From assembly GCF_007991655.1 (NCBI RefSeq), contig NZ_BJYT01000009.1, positions 179,581 to 243,580 on the forward strand: a stretch of 64,000 nucleotides of DNA, in the 5' to 3' direction. Position numbers and translations under genes: made by a program. How positions within the stretch are numbered: position 1 is the first letter of the stretch; each line of letters starts with the position of its first letter. Below are positions 25,731-34,558 of the stretch, one piece after another. Source of the DNA: Segetibacter aerophilus (lineage in GTDB: Bacteria > Bacteroidota > Bacteroidia > Chitinophagales > Chitinophagaceae). Under the pieces are notes generated by a model. It did not search any database. It saw nothing but the letters and a program-made list of their open reading frames with translations, and was not told where the DNA came from.

Positions 25731-27320
25731 ATGGAAGCAAAGAAGACGCCGCAGGACATGCTCAATTTTAAACATCTTTCGGGTCTGGCTGGCTTTATTT
25801 TAAAAAATCATCTTGATGAATTTGCCGCCGAACAGCTTGCCTGGTGCTACGAATTCAATCTGCCCATACTAAAACTCTTCAAGAACTTAAACGAAGAACA
25901 GATTTTAGGGATTTCAAAAAAGACAAATGCAGAACTGCTACAGATATTAATTGAAAACAGGGCAAAAGAACATCTAGACGATTCGCTTAACAAATGGGAA
26001 AATAATAAACATGAGATCATTGGCCGTTTTGATCTGGTAGCTGAAGACATAACGCTGGTTAATCACATCAGGCAAAAAGGTTTAAAAAAATGGATCTTAC
26101 GTTATACTTCGAACCCTGAAGAAATTATTGAACTACACGATGAGATTGCTGATTACACTTTTGCCAATAACAGCCTAAGCACAAACACTTATATCAAGAT
26201 TTTGACCGAACGGCTAGAAAGAAAAAATAGCCAGTTACTGGAAGCACAGGAAATAGCACAGGTAGGAAGTTTTGAATGGAACTTTAATGAAATAAGCAGG
26301 GACAACAGTCCGGAGTTGCGAAAGATTTTTGAGACCGAAGAGCCGCAGTCTTACGAAGAGATGCTTTCGCATGTTCATCCTGACGACAGGGAAAAAGTAG
26401 AGAAGGCAGTAAAACAATCGTTGATTGAAGGCAGTTATGGTTGCGAGTATCGCTACATCGTAAACAATAAAGAAAAAGTTTTATGGACAAACGCAATTAT
26501 CCATTATAATGATGGGAAGCCGGTGTTGATGACGGGCACGGTGCAAGACATTACCGAACGAAAGAAAACTGAACAGAGCTTATTGCAGAAAACCTTTGAG
26601 CTCGAGGTATCAAACTCAAATCTTGAGAAGTTTGCTTACGTAGCAAGTCACGATTTGCAGGAACCACTACGAAAAATTTTGATGCACACCGACCTGCTGA
26701 TTAGTTCAGAAAAAGATCTGTTGTCAGAACGAGGCCGGGAATTGTTGGAGAAAATCGCAAGCTCTACGTCTAAGATGAAAAGTCTTATCAAAGACATTCT
26801 AACCTATTCTACCATTAACCCTGAAAAGAAAAAAGAAAAGGTTAGCCTCGAGCATTTATTACAAGAGGTGAAGACCGAATTGGAATATTTGATTTCTCAA
26901 AAAGCTGCTACAATACATTCAAACCACCTTCCTGATGCAAATGTTTTTCCGTCGCAGATAAAGCAATTGTTTCAAAATCTTATTGCAAATTCCATTAAGT
27001 TTTCTAAAAAAGATCAACCTCCTGTCATCACTATTACGCATGAAATATGGGGGCCGGAAAAAGTGACTGGTAAAAAAATAACGCCGGCATTTAGATACCT
27101 CCATATCAACTTTGCTGATAACGGCATTGGCTTTAAGGAAGATGAGGCGCAGGAAATTTTTTCACTATTCAAGCGATTGCACAGCCAGAAAGAATTTGAA
27201 GGTTCAGGCCTTGGATTAGCAATTTGCCAGAAGGTAGTGGAAAACCATGGAGGCTTAATAGAAGCTACGGGGGTTTACAATCAGGGTGCAAATTTTAGTA
27301 TCATACTGCCAATGTTATAA
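25731..27320 (+). CDS. PAS domain sensor histidine kinase
   Basis: A 529-residue soluble kinase with no membrane helix. The first 160 residues are helical and unfamiliar; a PAS fold (PAS_3 type) spans about 170-285 and ends with the GTVQDITERKKTEQ motif. The phosphoacceptor His307 is in FAYVASHDLQEPLRKI, and the HATPase domain has N-box QNLIANSIKFSKK, G1 FADNGIGFK and G2 GSGLGLAICQKVVENHGG. No response regulator gene is adjacent, so the partner is unknown. Placement 9 bp after cinA suggests shared transcription, without an obvious functional link. Confidence 0.92.
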   Translation: MEAKKTPQDMLNFKHLSGLAGFILKNHLDEFAAEQLAWCYEFNLPILKLFKNLNEEQILGISKKTNAELLQILIENRAKEHLDDSLNKWENNKHEIIGRFDLVAEDITLVNHIRQKGLKKWILRYTSNPEEIIELHDEIADYTFANNSLSTNTYIKILTERLERKNSQLLEAQEIAQVGSFEWNFNEISRDNSPELRKIFETEEPQSYEEMLSHVHPDDREKVEKAVKQSLIEGSYGCEYRYIVNNKEKVLWTNAIIHYNDGKPVLMTGTVQDITERKKTEQSLLQKTFELEVSNSNLEKFAYVASHDLQEPLRKILMHTDLLISSEKDLLSERGRELLEKIASSTSKMKSLIKDILTYSTINPEKKKEKVSLEHLLQEVKTELEYLISQKAATIHSNHLPDANVFPSQIKQLFQNLIANSIKFSKKDQPPVITITHEIWGPEKVTGKKITPAFRYLHINFADNGIGFKEDEAQEIFSLFKRLHSQKEFEGSGLGLAICQKVVENHGGLIEATGVYNQGANFSIILPML

Positions 27321-27396
27321 TTCATCTACTTGCCAGTCCACGCAGCAACCACACTCTTTTCATTCATTTTACTTGGGGACGGGCAATCGTTTTTCT

Positions 27397-27425
27397 TTCA
27401 ACATTGTTGTGTCACTCTCTTGTAC
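27397..27425 (-). repeat. Left terminal inverted repeat of a MITE-like unit (type A)
   Basis: Minus-strand reading GTACAAGAGAGTGACACAAC then AATGTTGAA. It differs at 2 of 29 positions from the right end at 27527-27555. Confidence 0.75.
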
Positions 27426-27526
27426 ACACGTTTCTTTACGCATCAATCTGCCGTCATCATCCTTCTTGCTTGAACCATTTGCAATTATTAGTACTTTAAA
27501 GAAATGGGTTGAAAAAGATCCAAACT

Positions 27527-27555
27527 GTACAAGTGAGTGACACAACGATGTTGAA
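27527..27555 (+). repeat. Right terminal inverted repeat (type A)
   Basis: GTAC then AAGTGAGTGACACAACGATG then TTGAA. The first 24 bases equal the copy at 8973, and a reversed copy at 53677 also shares the CAACGATGTTGA extension. Confidence 0.85.
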
Positions 27556-27588
27556 TAGAGTGACTAGAGTCGGCCCCCTACGAACGAG

Positions 27589-30165
27589 CTAAAAAGTAAA
27601 ACCGATGGAAATATAAGGTAGAGTGCCTTCGACAGAATGCCCTACGATAGCCTGGATTAAAATCAGCTCTGCGGGTATAATATAAATTCCGCCGCCATAG
27701 CCATCGTGCCATTTTTTCGACGCTTCGCCCGGAACCCAAACTCTTCCGATATCATTAAACCCAACAACACCAACAGTGCCCGGAAACAGGTAAGAGTTGA
27801 AATCGAACAGCTTGCACCGAAGGTCGAGGTTATAAAAAAACATGCTCTTACCTGTAAAACGATACGTGTGGAACCCTCTCAGGTTTCGCACCCCACCCAA
27901 CTGAAACTGCTGAAAAAAAGCCGGAGTACCAATAGTAGCGCCGGCACCAATACGATTTGCTATCACAATGTTTGAATCGTTTGTAAGAGGCACATAAAAA
28001 TTAAACTCCGAAAACACCTGTGCGAAAGATTTTCTCCCCCCGTTTAACTGCTTTAGCGCGGTAACTTCTGTAGCCCAAAATATGCCCTTACTTGAAAACA
28101 AACCATTGTTGCGGGTATCAACAGAAGTGCCGGCAACAACCCCGGTATAAAAGCGATTGTCAAACACGTTGTCATCAGGGTGCACGGCATTATAACTTTG
28201 AAAAAAATGGGTCTTATTATTCGCAGGCGAGCTGGTATAATATTGACTTTTGAAGCCCGCACTTGCCGTAAAGTTTTTGTTTATATGCCGGTGTAATTTT
28301 ACCTCCGCTGAAAAGATATTATACTGGTTGCGATAATAACGGATGTCTTTGCCTTCCGCATTTACAAATTGAGTTTCATTTCCTACTCCAAAAAAATTGC
28401 TCGTATAGTTAGGACCTTTTGAAAGAAAATCGATGCTTAGATCATTACCGTAAATAACTTTTGTGAGGTACCCGGAATACTCAAACATGTACGAGTGCCG
28501 CTCAGTTCCATAGTTTGCAGATAGCATATGTTTCTCTGCAAAAGGTTCTTTTCTAAAGCCATGCTTTTCATAACCTACACCGGCCCTTAACAACATACCC
28601 TGGTCAATAGTGTATACAAAAGAAAACGCAGGGCCCAGTTTATCGTATTTAAAACTGTGCTTGTTGTACTCGTTTATTGATGAGTCACTAGCAGTTTTAA
28701 TCCGTGCAAGCAACGGTGAAGGAAACTTGTTTTGCTCATCGGAACGATCGTAGGCATAGAGCTTTCTTTTGTTCCTGATATTTGAGGCCACGAAAAAACT
28801 GTCTGTATCAACACCCCCAATCATTCGAATTTTTATTGGCGACTTATCCACCCCTTTTACTGTAAAAACATCGTCGCCTCCTAATGCGTGTAGCCTGATT
28901 TCGTTGGTAGAGCGATGATCAAAAACACGTTTGTATAAAAGGCCGGTTGCGCCACTATTCTTATTGTTCTTTGAGATAGTTACCGCTACATTTCCATAGG
29001 GCAGGTATTCTATTTCAAATTGTTCAGACTTATCTGATGCGTGCACATCCACTTCCTCTGAAATAAATTCGAAATACTTCATCGCTTGTTTTGCCAACAA
29101 GGTTCTGCGGGCAATCAATGTGTTGATTATTTTATTTCCGGTGAGAGTATAAATCTTACCCGGTAATCGCCTTACAGCGGTTTTAATAAGGTCATCGGTT
29201 AGCATGTTCTGAACGTAAGAGATCTGTTCTTTCCAATCCGCTTCGCTTAACTCGTTTAGAAAGATTCGGTCGAAGTAGCGGTTGTTGAAATTGTAACCCC
29301 GGATGTCTCTTACATCATTATGAAAACCCTGCAGGTTTGACTTCAGGCTCTGCCGCGACAAAAGCCACGGAAAAATACCTGCAGTGTTATAATAGACTTT
29401 GTCGCGATCGCGCGGAATAGGGAGATACAAGCTTCCGGAGTCCTCCTTTTTTTCTTCCCAGCGCCATTGCCCCTCGTGCCTGTCCCAGTCGCCCAAGAAA
29501 AGGTCGAGCAACCTTGCCCGCAGCACCAGTTTCTGATCTACCCGGTTGTTGTGATCCTTTTCTAATTTCTCCTCCACTTTCTCCGCGTTGTCAGTATCAG
29601 TGGCGGTGAGAGGATCTCTTTCTTCCAGTAATAAAACGGAGTTAGCAAAGTCTTGCCGAAACTCGCCCAAAGCAGGATCGTCGGCGAGGTAAACAATTTC
29701 AGGGTTTGAATGTGGGATGCCAAGCGCAGCTGCAAAAGGAGGAACGGTCAAAGCAGCGAAAGGATGGCCTGTTGCTACCTGGTCTTGCAAAATGTCTTTT
29801 GCTATGGTCGCTTTTAGCCGTTGAGGCAGCGCGCGCTCAGGATACTTTTGAATACTTCGTAATACCCATGCCTTTCCTGAAGTATCGCTTAGTTTCAATG
29901 ATTTTGTTTGCAATCCACCGCCTTTCTCAACGATAGTGAGCCCGCCTTTTTCTTTCTGTAGATGTATAATTCTAATCTTTACAGGAGTTGCCCATAGTTT
30001 TCGGTATGTTTCTCCAAACAGTACTCTGTGAGCTTTTGAGACATTGTCGTATTCGGGTGCAATAGCTACTGTTATGCTGTCTCCTTTTTGTGCAATGGCA
30101 GCAGGCGAACCTACCACATGCAAAAAAATCGTCAACAACAATAATGGCAACACGTCACATCTCAT
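27589..30165 (-). CDS. BamA/TamA-type outer-membrane barrel with N-terminal kinase-like region
   Basis: An 858-residue exported protein; the signal peptide ends near residue 26 (PAAIAQ). Residues 500-858 form a 16-strand-type BamA/TamA barrel with the GGVRNLRGF motif near 790 and a terminal aromatic strand (PYISIGFTF). Residues 60-330 are unlike a POTRA domain. They contain a Gly-rich stretch GGGLQTKSLKL (82-92), WVLRSIQK (100-107), LFLGDWDRHEGQWRW (222-236) and IPRDRDKVYY (250-259). The GDWDRH/DRD pair resembles the catalytic and metal Asp motifs of FAM20/HipA-like kinases; that is my inference. No chaperone or POTRA genes are adjacent. Confidence 0.8.
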   Translation of the reverse strand: MRCDVLPLLLLTIFLHVVGSPAAIAQKGDSITVAIAPEYDNVSKAHRVLFGETYRKLWATPVKIRIIHLQKEKGGLTIVEKGGGLQTKSLKLSDTSGKAWVLRSIQKYPERALPQRLKATIAKDILQDQVATGHPFAALTVPPFAAALGIPHSNPEIVYLADDPALGEFRQDFANSVLLLEERDPLTATDTDNAEKVEEKLEKDHNNRVDQKLVLRARLLDLFLGDWDRHEGQWRWEEKKEDSGSLYLPIPRDRDKVYYNTAGIFPWLLSRQSLKSNLQGFHNDVRDIRGYNFNNRYFDRIFLNELSEADWKEQISYVQNMLTDDLIKTAVRRLPGKIYTLTGNKIINTLIARRTLLAKQAMKYFEFISEEVDVHASDKSEQFEIEYLPYGNVAVTISKNNKNSGATGLLYKRVFDHRSTNEIRLHALGGDDVFTVKGVDKSPIKIRMIGGVDTDSFFVASNIRNKRKLYAYDRSDEQNKFPSPLLARIKTASDSSINEYNKHSFKYDKLGPAFSFVYTIDQGMLLRAGVGYEKHGFRKEPFAEKHMLSANYGTERHSYMFEYSGYLTKVIYGNDLSIDFLSKGPNYTSNFFGVGNETQFVNAEGKDIRYYRNQYNIFSAEVKLHRHINKNFTASAGFKSQYYTSSPANNKTHFFQSYNAVHPDDNVFDNRFYTGVVAGTSVDTRNNGLFSSKGIFWATEVTALKQLNGGRKSFAQVFSEFNFYVPLTNDSNIVIANRIGAGATIGTPAFFQQFQLGGVRNLRGFHTYRFTGKSMFFYNLDLRCKLFDFNSYLFPGTVGVVGFNDIGRVWVPGEASKKWHDGYGGGIYIIPAELILIQAIVGHSVEGTLPYISIGFTF

Positions 30166-30552
30166 ACAACTAGGTTAGTAAAATTCAATTGAAATAATGG
30201 CCTCGAACAGTTCATTTATTTACATAAAAAGAATACCAAGTATTTGAAAATCTTGCTTTTATACAATCAAACCTATCGCGAAGACATTCCTTGCATGGAC
30301 GCACCGTCGCTACAAAAGGTTGTTTTTTTCACCCGGCTTGAAATGCATTTTTTGTTATTCTATATGTTGTAGCCACTAAACCTTTTACTTGAATTAATTC
30401 TGGTGTTTGCTTTGTCAAAACAGAAAGCTTTTGATGTAGGGTATTTTTTTAAGCAAAACGTTTTTATACTTTTTTCAATAAGACTTTAAAAATAGTTTCA
30501 AAGTATAACCAATCGAAATTGGCGAGTTGGTACAAAATTTACATTTCTTTGA
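30166..30552. other. 387-bp divergent intergenic region
   Basis: AT-rich spacer between divergently transcribed outer-membrane genes; it must hold both promoters, but I could not identify a clean TTTG/TAnnTTTG pair. No gene or repeat seen. Confidence 0.5.
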
Positions 30553-32652
30553 ATGATGGATTATACAATTAAAATGACGTGTGCAACCGACGCAGCCAAA
30601 AAAAGCCTGGTGTATGTTTTGGCCTTATTGCCGTTTTTATTACAGGCCCAAACAAACGACACAATTAAAGAGAATAATCTGCAGGAGGTTGTGGTGAAAG
30701 CTTATGAACAAAATAGACGGTTAAAAGAGATACCAGCTGCAATTAACTATGTTGGTCCATCTACGCTAGCTCGCTTTGGCCCTTCCTCTATCGTGCAAGC
30801 AATCAACTCAACTCCCGGAATTAGAATGGAAGAACGCTCTCCCGGAAGCTATCGAATGAACATCAGGGGTAGTTCTTTGAGATCGCCTTTTGGAGTAAGA
30901 AATGTAAAAATTTATTTCAACGATATCCCTATCACTGACCCGGGTGGAATTACCTATCTCAATCAGTTAGGTTATTACAATATCCATTCGCTGACTGCAA
31001 TAAAAGGCCCGGGAAGTAGTTTGTACGGTGCAGGAACCGGAGGAGTTTTGCTGATAGAAAGTTTGCGTGATGCTGAACAAGCCGGGATAGAGGCGGAATA
31101 CACAGCTGGTAGTTATAATATGCAAAACATGCACGCGGCCGTTACAACCGCATCAGAAACAATGACTAGTAAGTTAGGTATCCAGCACCAGGAAAGTAAT
31201 GGTTTCAGGGACCACTCAGCAATGAAAAGAGATGTGTTTAGCTGGAACGGGCAATTCAATCTCGGAGAGAATAAACAATTAAAAACAACTTTCTTATACG
31301 GCAACCTTTTTTACGAAACACCAGGTGCATTAACGCAGGCAGAATATGACCTCAATCCAAAGGCAGCAAGACCCGCGGCCGGTGCGTTTCCCAGCGCTGC
31401 AGGTGCACAGGCGGCAATCATGCAAAAGCAGGTTATTGCCGGAGCCTCATACTCTCAACAACTACTTTCAAAGCTTTTAAACACGACTGTTCTTTACGGC
31501 ATGTTTACTGATTTCCGTAATCCGGCTATTCAAAACTACGGTCACAACTCTGAGCCACATTTTGGAGGACGGACCGTTTTTAAGTTTACCGACTCCTTCA
31601 CAAGATCAGCATTGCATATTGACCTGGGGGCAGAACTACAACAAGGTTTTACAACTGTAAGCATTTATAAAAACGCACTCGGCCGTGCTGACTCTCTCCG
31701 GACTTTTGATGAAATCGCTAACAGGCAGGGATTAGTTTTTACCCAGGCAGTATTTGACACAAAAGATTGGACGATTACAGCAAGCGCAAGTCTTAATTTT
31801 TTACAAGTAAATTATGAACGTTTTTCGCCTGCTTCTTCAGGAAAACAAAAACGTACTTTCAGCAACCAGGTGGCACCGCGTTTTGCTGTGCTGAAAAAAT
31901 TCAACCAGGTAAATGTTTATACCAGTATTGCCAGGGGCTTCTCTCCCCCAACAACTGCAGAACTTATTCCTACGGGGGGTGCAGCAAACCTCGACTTAAA
32001 CGCCGAACAAGGAACGAATTATGATCTTGGTATAAAAGGAACGATCGCTCACAAATTGACCATTGATGTGAATGCTTTTATCTTCTCATTAGACAATGCT
32101 ATCGTACAACGTCGCACAGCGGGAGGCGGAGACTTTTATATTAATTCTGGCAAGACAAATCAGCGTGGCATTGAAACTTCTATAAATTATCCCTTGCTTC
32201 AATCGTTATCTTTTGTTGATAGAAGCAACCTCTGGTTTAGTCACACATGGCACGACTTCCATTATAAAGAGTTCAAGCAATTAAACAACGACTTCTCCGG
32301 AAACAGAATGCCCGCCGAAGCTCCTCATACTATTGCGGCTGGATTTGATCTTATGGCTAAAAATGGAATTCTTGCTTCCGCTAATTATTACTTCAGCGAT
32401 AAAATTGCCCTAAATGACGCAAACTCTGCCTACGCAAATGCCTACCATTTGCTGGGATTGAAACTGGGCTATCAAACAAACTTTAGTCAAAAATTACAGA
32501 TGAGAATTTCTGGCGGAGTTGACAATTTACTAGATCAGAAGTATAGCTTAGGAAATGATGCAAACGGGTTTGGAGGCCGCTATTATAACGCAGCAGCAGG
32601 TAGAAACTACTATGCATCTTTAGCAATACAATTTGCTGGGAACAGGAAATGA
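30553..32652 (+). CDS. TonB-dependent outer-membrane receptor
   Basis: A 699-residue receptor. The signal peptide spans about residues 8-33 (PFLLQAQ); start may be Met1, Met2 or Met8. A plug domain follows with SIVQAINSTPGIRMEERSPGSYRMNIRGSSLRSPFGVRNV-type sequence near 78-115 and the conserved IKGPGSSLYGAGTGGV near 153-168, then a 22-strand barrel ending in a FAGNRK terminus. It lacks the CarboxypepD-like N-terminal domain of SusC proteins, so it belongs to the iron, heme or vitamin type. No substrate-binding or synthesis genes are adjacent, so the cargo is unknown. Confidence 0.9.
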   Translation: MMDYTIKMTCATDAAKKSLVYVLALLPFLLQAQTNDTIKENNLQEVVVKAYEQNRRLKEIPAAINYVGPSTLARFGPSSIVQAINSTPGIRMEERSPGSYRMNIRGSSLRSPFGVRNVKIYFNDIPITDPGGITYLNQLGYYNIHSLTAIKGPGSSLYGAGTGGVLLIESLRDAEQAGIEAEYTAGSYNMQNMHAAVTTASETMTSKLGIQHQESNGFRDHSAMKRDVFSWNGQFNLGENKQLKTTFLYGNLFYETPGALTQAEYDLNPKAARPAAGAFPSAAGAQAAIMQKQVIAGASYSQQLLSKLLNTTVLYGMFTDFRNPAIQNYGHNSEPHFGGRTVFKFTDSFTRSALHIDLGAELQQGFTTVSIYKNALGRADSLRTFDEIANRQGLVFTQAVFDTKDWTITASASLNFLQVNYERFSPASSGKQKRTFSNQVAPRFAVLKKFNQVNVYTSIARGFSPPTTAELIPTGGAANLDLNAEQGTNYDLGIKGTIAHKLTIDVNAFIFSLDNAIVQRRTAGGGDFYINSGKTNQRGIETSINYPLLQSLSFVDRSNLWFSHTWHDFHYKEFKQLNNDFSGNRMPAEAPHTIAAGFDLMAKNGILASANYYFSDKIALNDANSAYANAYHLLGLKLGYQTNFSQKLQMRISGGVDNLLDQKYSLGNDANGFGGRYYNAAAGRNYYASLAIQFAGNRK

Positions 32653-32756
32653 CATTAAGTCAAGCCCGGAAGAAACAACAGATGCAGGAAAGACTTGTGG
32701 CAACAAAATTGTCGATAGATTTTGAGGCCTGAGATGCCGGATAAAAAATAAGCGAT

Positions 32757-33191
32757 ATGAAAAGTGGAGTATTGATAATTGCTTTTGCCCTGCTAACTAT
32801 TTTTACAACTTCATGCAGCAAAGACAACAATGAGTCCACCACCCCTATCGAAGGAAATTGGGAATTAGTAAGAGTGCAAGGAGGAAGAGCTTCCGTTACG
32901 AACTACCCAAGGGGAAATGGTAACAGGCTGAGGTTTACCGGCGCGAACTACCAGGCTTCAAAAAACGGTCAAATTGTAAAAAGCGGAAGTTTCACTATAC
33001 TAAATGATCCTTCCGCTGATAAAGAAATCTGCCTTGTTTTACAACCTAATGAATACCGGCAAAGAATACTTTACGACAACGATTATACGGCCAGCAAAGT
33101 CTTCTTCCAGGTTAAAAATGACACTTTAACTTTTCTGTCCGGCTGTTTTGCTGTTGATGCCGGAACCAGCAAAGAATATATGAGACAATAG
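32757..33191 (+). CDS. Small lipoprotein, 144 aa, lipocalin-like
   Basis: A short exported protein. Residues 1-19 form a lipoprotein signal with lipobox TTSC (Cys20), followed by a Ser/Asn/Thr-rich linker. IEGNWELVRVQGG near 30 resembles the first strand of bacterial lipocalin-like domains (typically IxGxWxL), and the C-terminus has a conserved-looking DTLTFLSGCFAVDAGTSKEYMR. It follows the TonB receptor by 104 bp and may be co-transcribed with it. Outer-membrane or periplasmic; ligand unknown. Confidence 0.7.
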   Translation: MKSGVLIIAFALLTIFTTSCSKDNNESTTPIEGNWELVRVQGGRASVTNYPRGNGNRLRFTGANYQASKNGQIVKSGSFTILNDPSADKEICLVLQPNEYRQRILYDNDYTASKVFFQVKNDTLTFLSGCFAVDAGTSKEYMRQ

Positions 33192-33222
33192 AAGAAAAAT
33201 AGCCGGGCGTTTTAAAAGGAAG

Positions 33223-33543
33223 TTATTTTATTGGCGTAAACTCTATTGCTATCGTCACATTGTTTCCTACAATATCTAACCCTTCAAATTGTTTTTGTTC
33301 AATATGTCCTACCAACTTTCCATCAAAAACAAATTCCTGTTTTAAGGGTGTAGCACCGGCTAAGGATTTCAAAGAAAATCTTTGTTCGTCTGCTTCTGTT
33401 GGCTCTCTTTCCAAAAACTGCTTTTTCGCTTCATAGATAATCTTGCCATAGTTTTCTTTGACGTGATCAACGATACTATTTATAAAAGAAGTATCTGCTT
33501 GTTTTTCAGCTATCGCCTTAAAATCGTCTTTGCTTGTAAACAT
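33223..33543 (-). CDS. Hypothetical protein, 106 aa
   Basis: A small cytoplasmic protein without recognised domain. The N-terminal half is helical (SKDDFKAIAEKQADTSFINS, DHVKENYGKIIYEAKKQFLE), the C-terminal half beta-rich (KQEFVFDGKLVGHIEQKQ, NNVTIAIEFTPIK). Composition and codon use look like real coding sequence, and it ends 31 bp from the convergent lipoprotein gene. No function is proposed. Confidence 0.55.
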   Translation of the reverse strand: MFTSKDDFKAIAEKQADTSFINSIVDHVKENYGKIIYEAKKQFLEREPTEADEQRFSLKSLAGATPLKQEFVFDGKLVGHIEQKQFEGLDIVGNNVTIAIEFTPIK

Positions 33544-33934
33544 CTTAACTATTATTAATTTTTTTCACACCGTTAAACCGCGAATTTACCGATTAACTGT
33601 ACAACCGTTTTTAAATTGCGGCATTTTATTTCATTATTTGCCGTTAGCACCTTACCGATAGAATGTTCAGACATTGGAAAGAAAGGCAAAGTAGCTTCGT
33701 TAAAAAGCCACTTTCTTCAAGTACTAAGCGCAAGTTGAAAGGTTACCAGTCTTATTTTTATTTTAAGTTTTTTTACCCCCCGATTCTCTTTCAATAAAAA
33801 AGAACGACTGTTCTTCAGGAACTTCTTTTTTCTTTTTATTAGTAGCGTTTACAATAACTACAATTGTTGCAAATGCCGCTAATGTCAAACGTTTGTCTTT
33901 TTACCAATTTATTAACGAGAGCTAGCTGTTAATT

Positions 33935-34117
33935 ATGCATACAATAAAACTGCCTTTTATTATTTTTATCCTTGTTTTACTTTGGTTTCTACTTCTAAGT
34001 CTTTTATTCTCATGCATGACTGCAAGCTTTCTTTTTTATTACTTATTTCAACGGAAGTCGATTTACGGTAATAAAAAGAACCTGGCTGCTATCATTGATT
34101 TTAGGTCTCTTTATTAA
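33935..34117 (+). CDS. Possible small membrane protein, 60 aa
   Basis: Encodes one long hydrophobic stretch (LPFIIFILVLLWFLLLSLLF, residues 6-25) and a basic tail (FQRKSIYGNKKN). A T-rich strand will encode such sequence by chance, so the composition itself is a weak argument. No family, no ribosome-binding site, no partner. Confidence 0.2.
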   Translation: MHTIKLPFIIFILVLLWFLLLSLLFSCMTASFLFYYLFQRKSIYGNKKNLAAIIDFRSLY

Positions 34118-34284
34118 CTGGCTAAAACTTAGCTTTCTTATTGCTGCCAATCCAATTTTCTATCTACATTCTCCATTCTATTTCCAAACCGCTGAGAATT
34201 GAGCAGTCATCAAATTTTAATAAAAATTCAACTTTATTAAAAAAAGCTAAAACTTTTGCTTTTAGTCTTTAGAATTATAGTTTT

Positions 34285-34467
34285 ATGCTAATACTAGTTA
34301 TGAAAGCAGTACTTCTAATAGTAATGTTTATAATTTTCTCACTCACTATTATCCCCGTTCTTCTCTGTACACTGGGGTATATTCTTATTAAGTTCATTTT
34401 TTACTATTTCTCTAAATTCTTCGTTTCAATATTCAAAAGAAGTGTTCCGGCTACAGCTGCGCTCTAA
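34285..34467 (+). CDS. Possible small membrane protein, 60 aa
   Basis: Two hydrophobic stretches (residues about 1-30 and 33-48) end in KRSVPATAAL. A TTTTG-N19-TAGTTTT promoter-like sequence sits at 34254-34284, so transcription would begin near 34291 and the internal ATG at 34300 (MKAVLLIVMF) would be the more likely start. Weak evidence only; T-rich bias could explain it. Confidence 0.22.
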   Translation: MLILVMKAVLLIVMFIIFSLTIIPVLLCTLGYILIKFIFYYFSKFFVSIFKRSVPATAAL

Positions 34468-34558
34468 GCACAATCTCTTTTCATACTGTCGATTTGAAAT
34501 TTTAAGTATTATTGTTTCCGGCAAACGTTTTAATTGCCACCTTAATACTCACATTCGT

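Larger units (their letters stand above)
27397..27555. mobile_element. Candidate 159-bp MITE-like element
   Basis: Two 29-bp type-A repeats face each other with their GTAC ends inward, enclosing about 100 bp that encodes nothing. The arrangement fits a small non-autonomous element with terminal inverted repeats. No transposase is seen in the window and no target-site duplication is obvious. Confidence 0.45.
33544..34558. other. 1-kb AT-rich gene-poor region with two possible small membrane ORFs
   Basis: This is one of the most AT-rich parts of the window. It contains two 60-codon frames rich in Leu/Ile/Phe (33935-34117 and 34285-34467), described separately, and otherwise short homopolymer tracts. 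No repeat family member or terminator was recognised. Confidence 0.5.

Noticed and set aside
30289..30320. GGACGCACCGTCGCTACAAA as an interspersed repeat
   Set aside because: It shares only a few bases with the type-B core and does not align beyond them.
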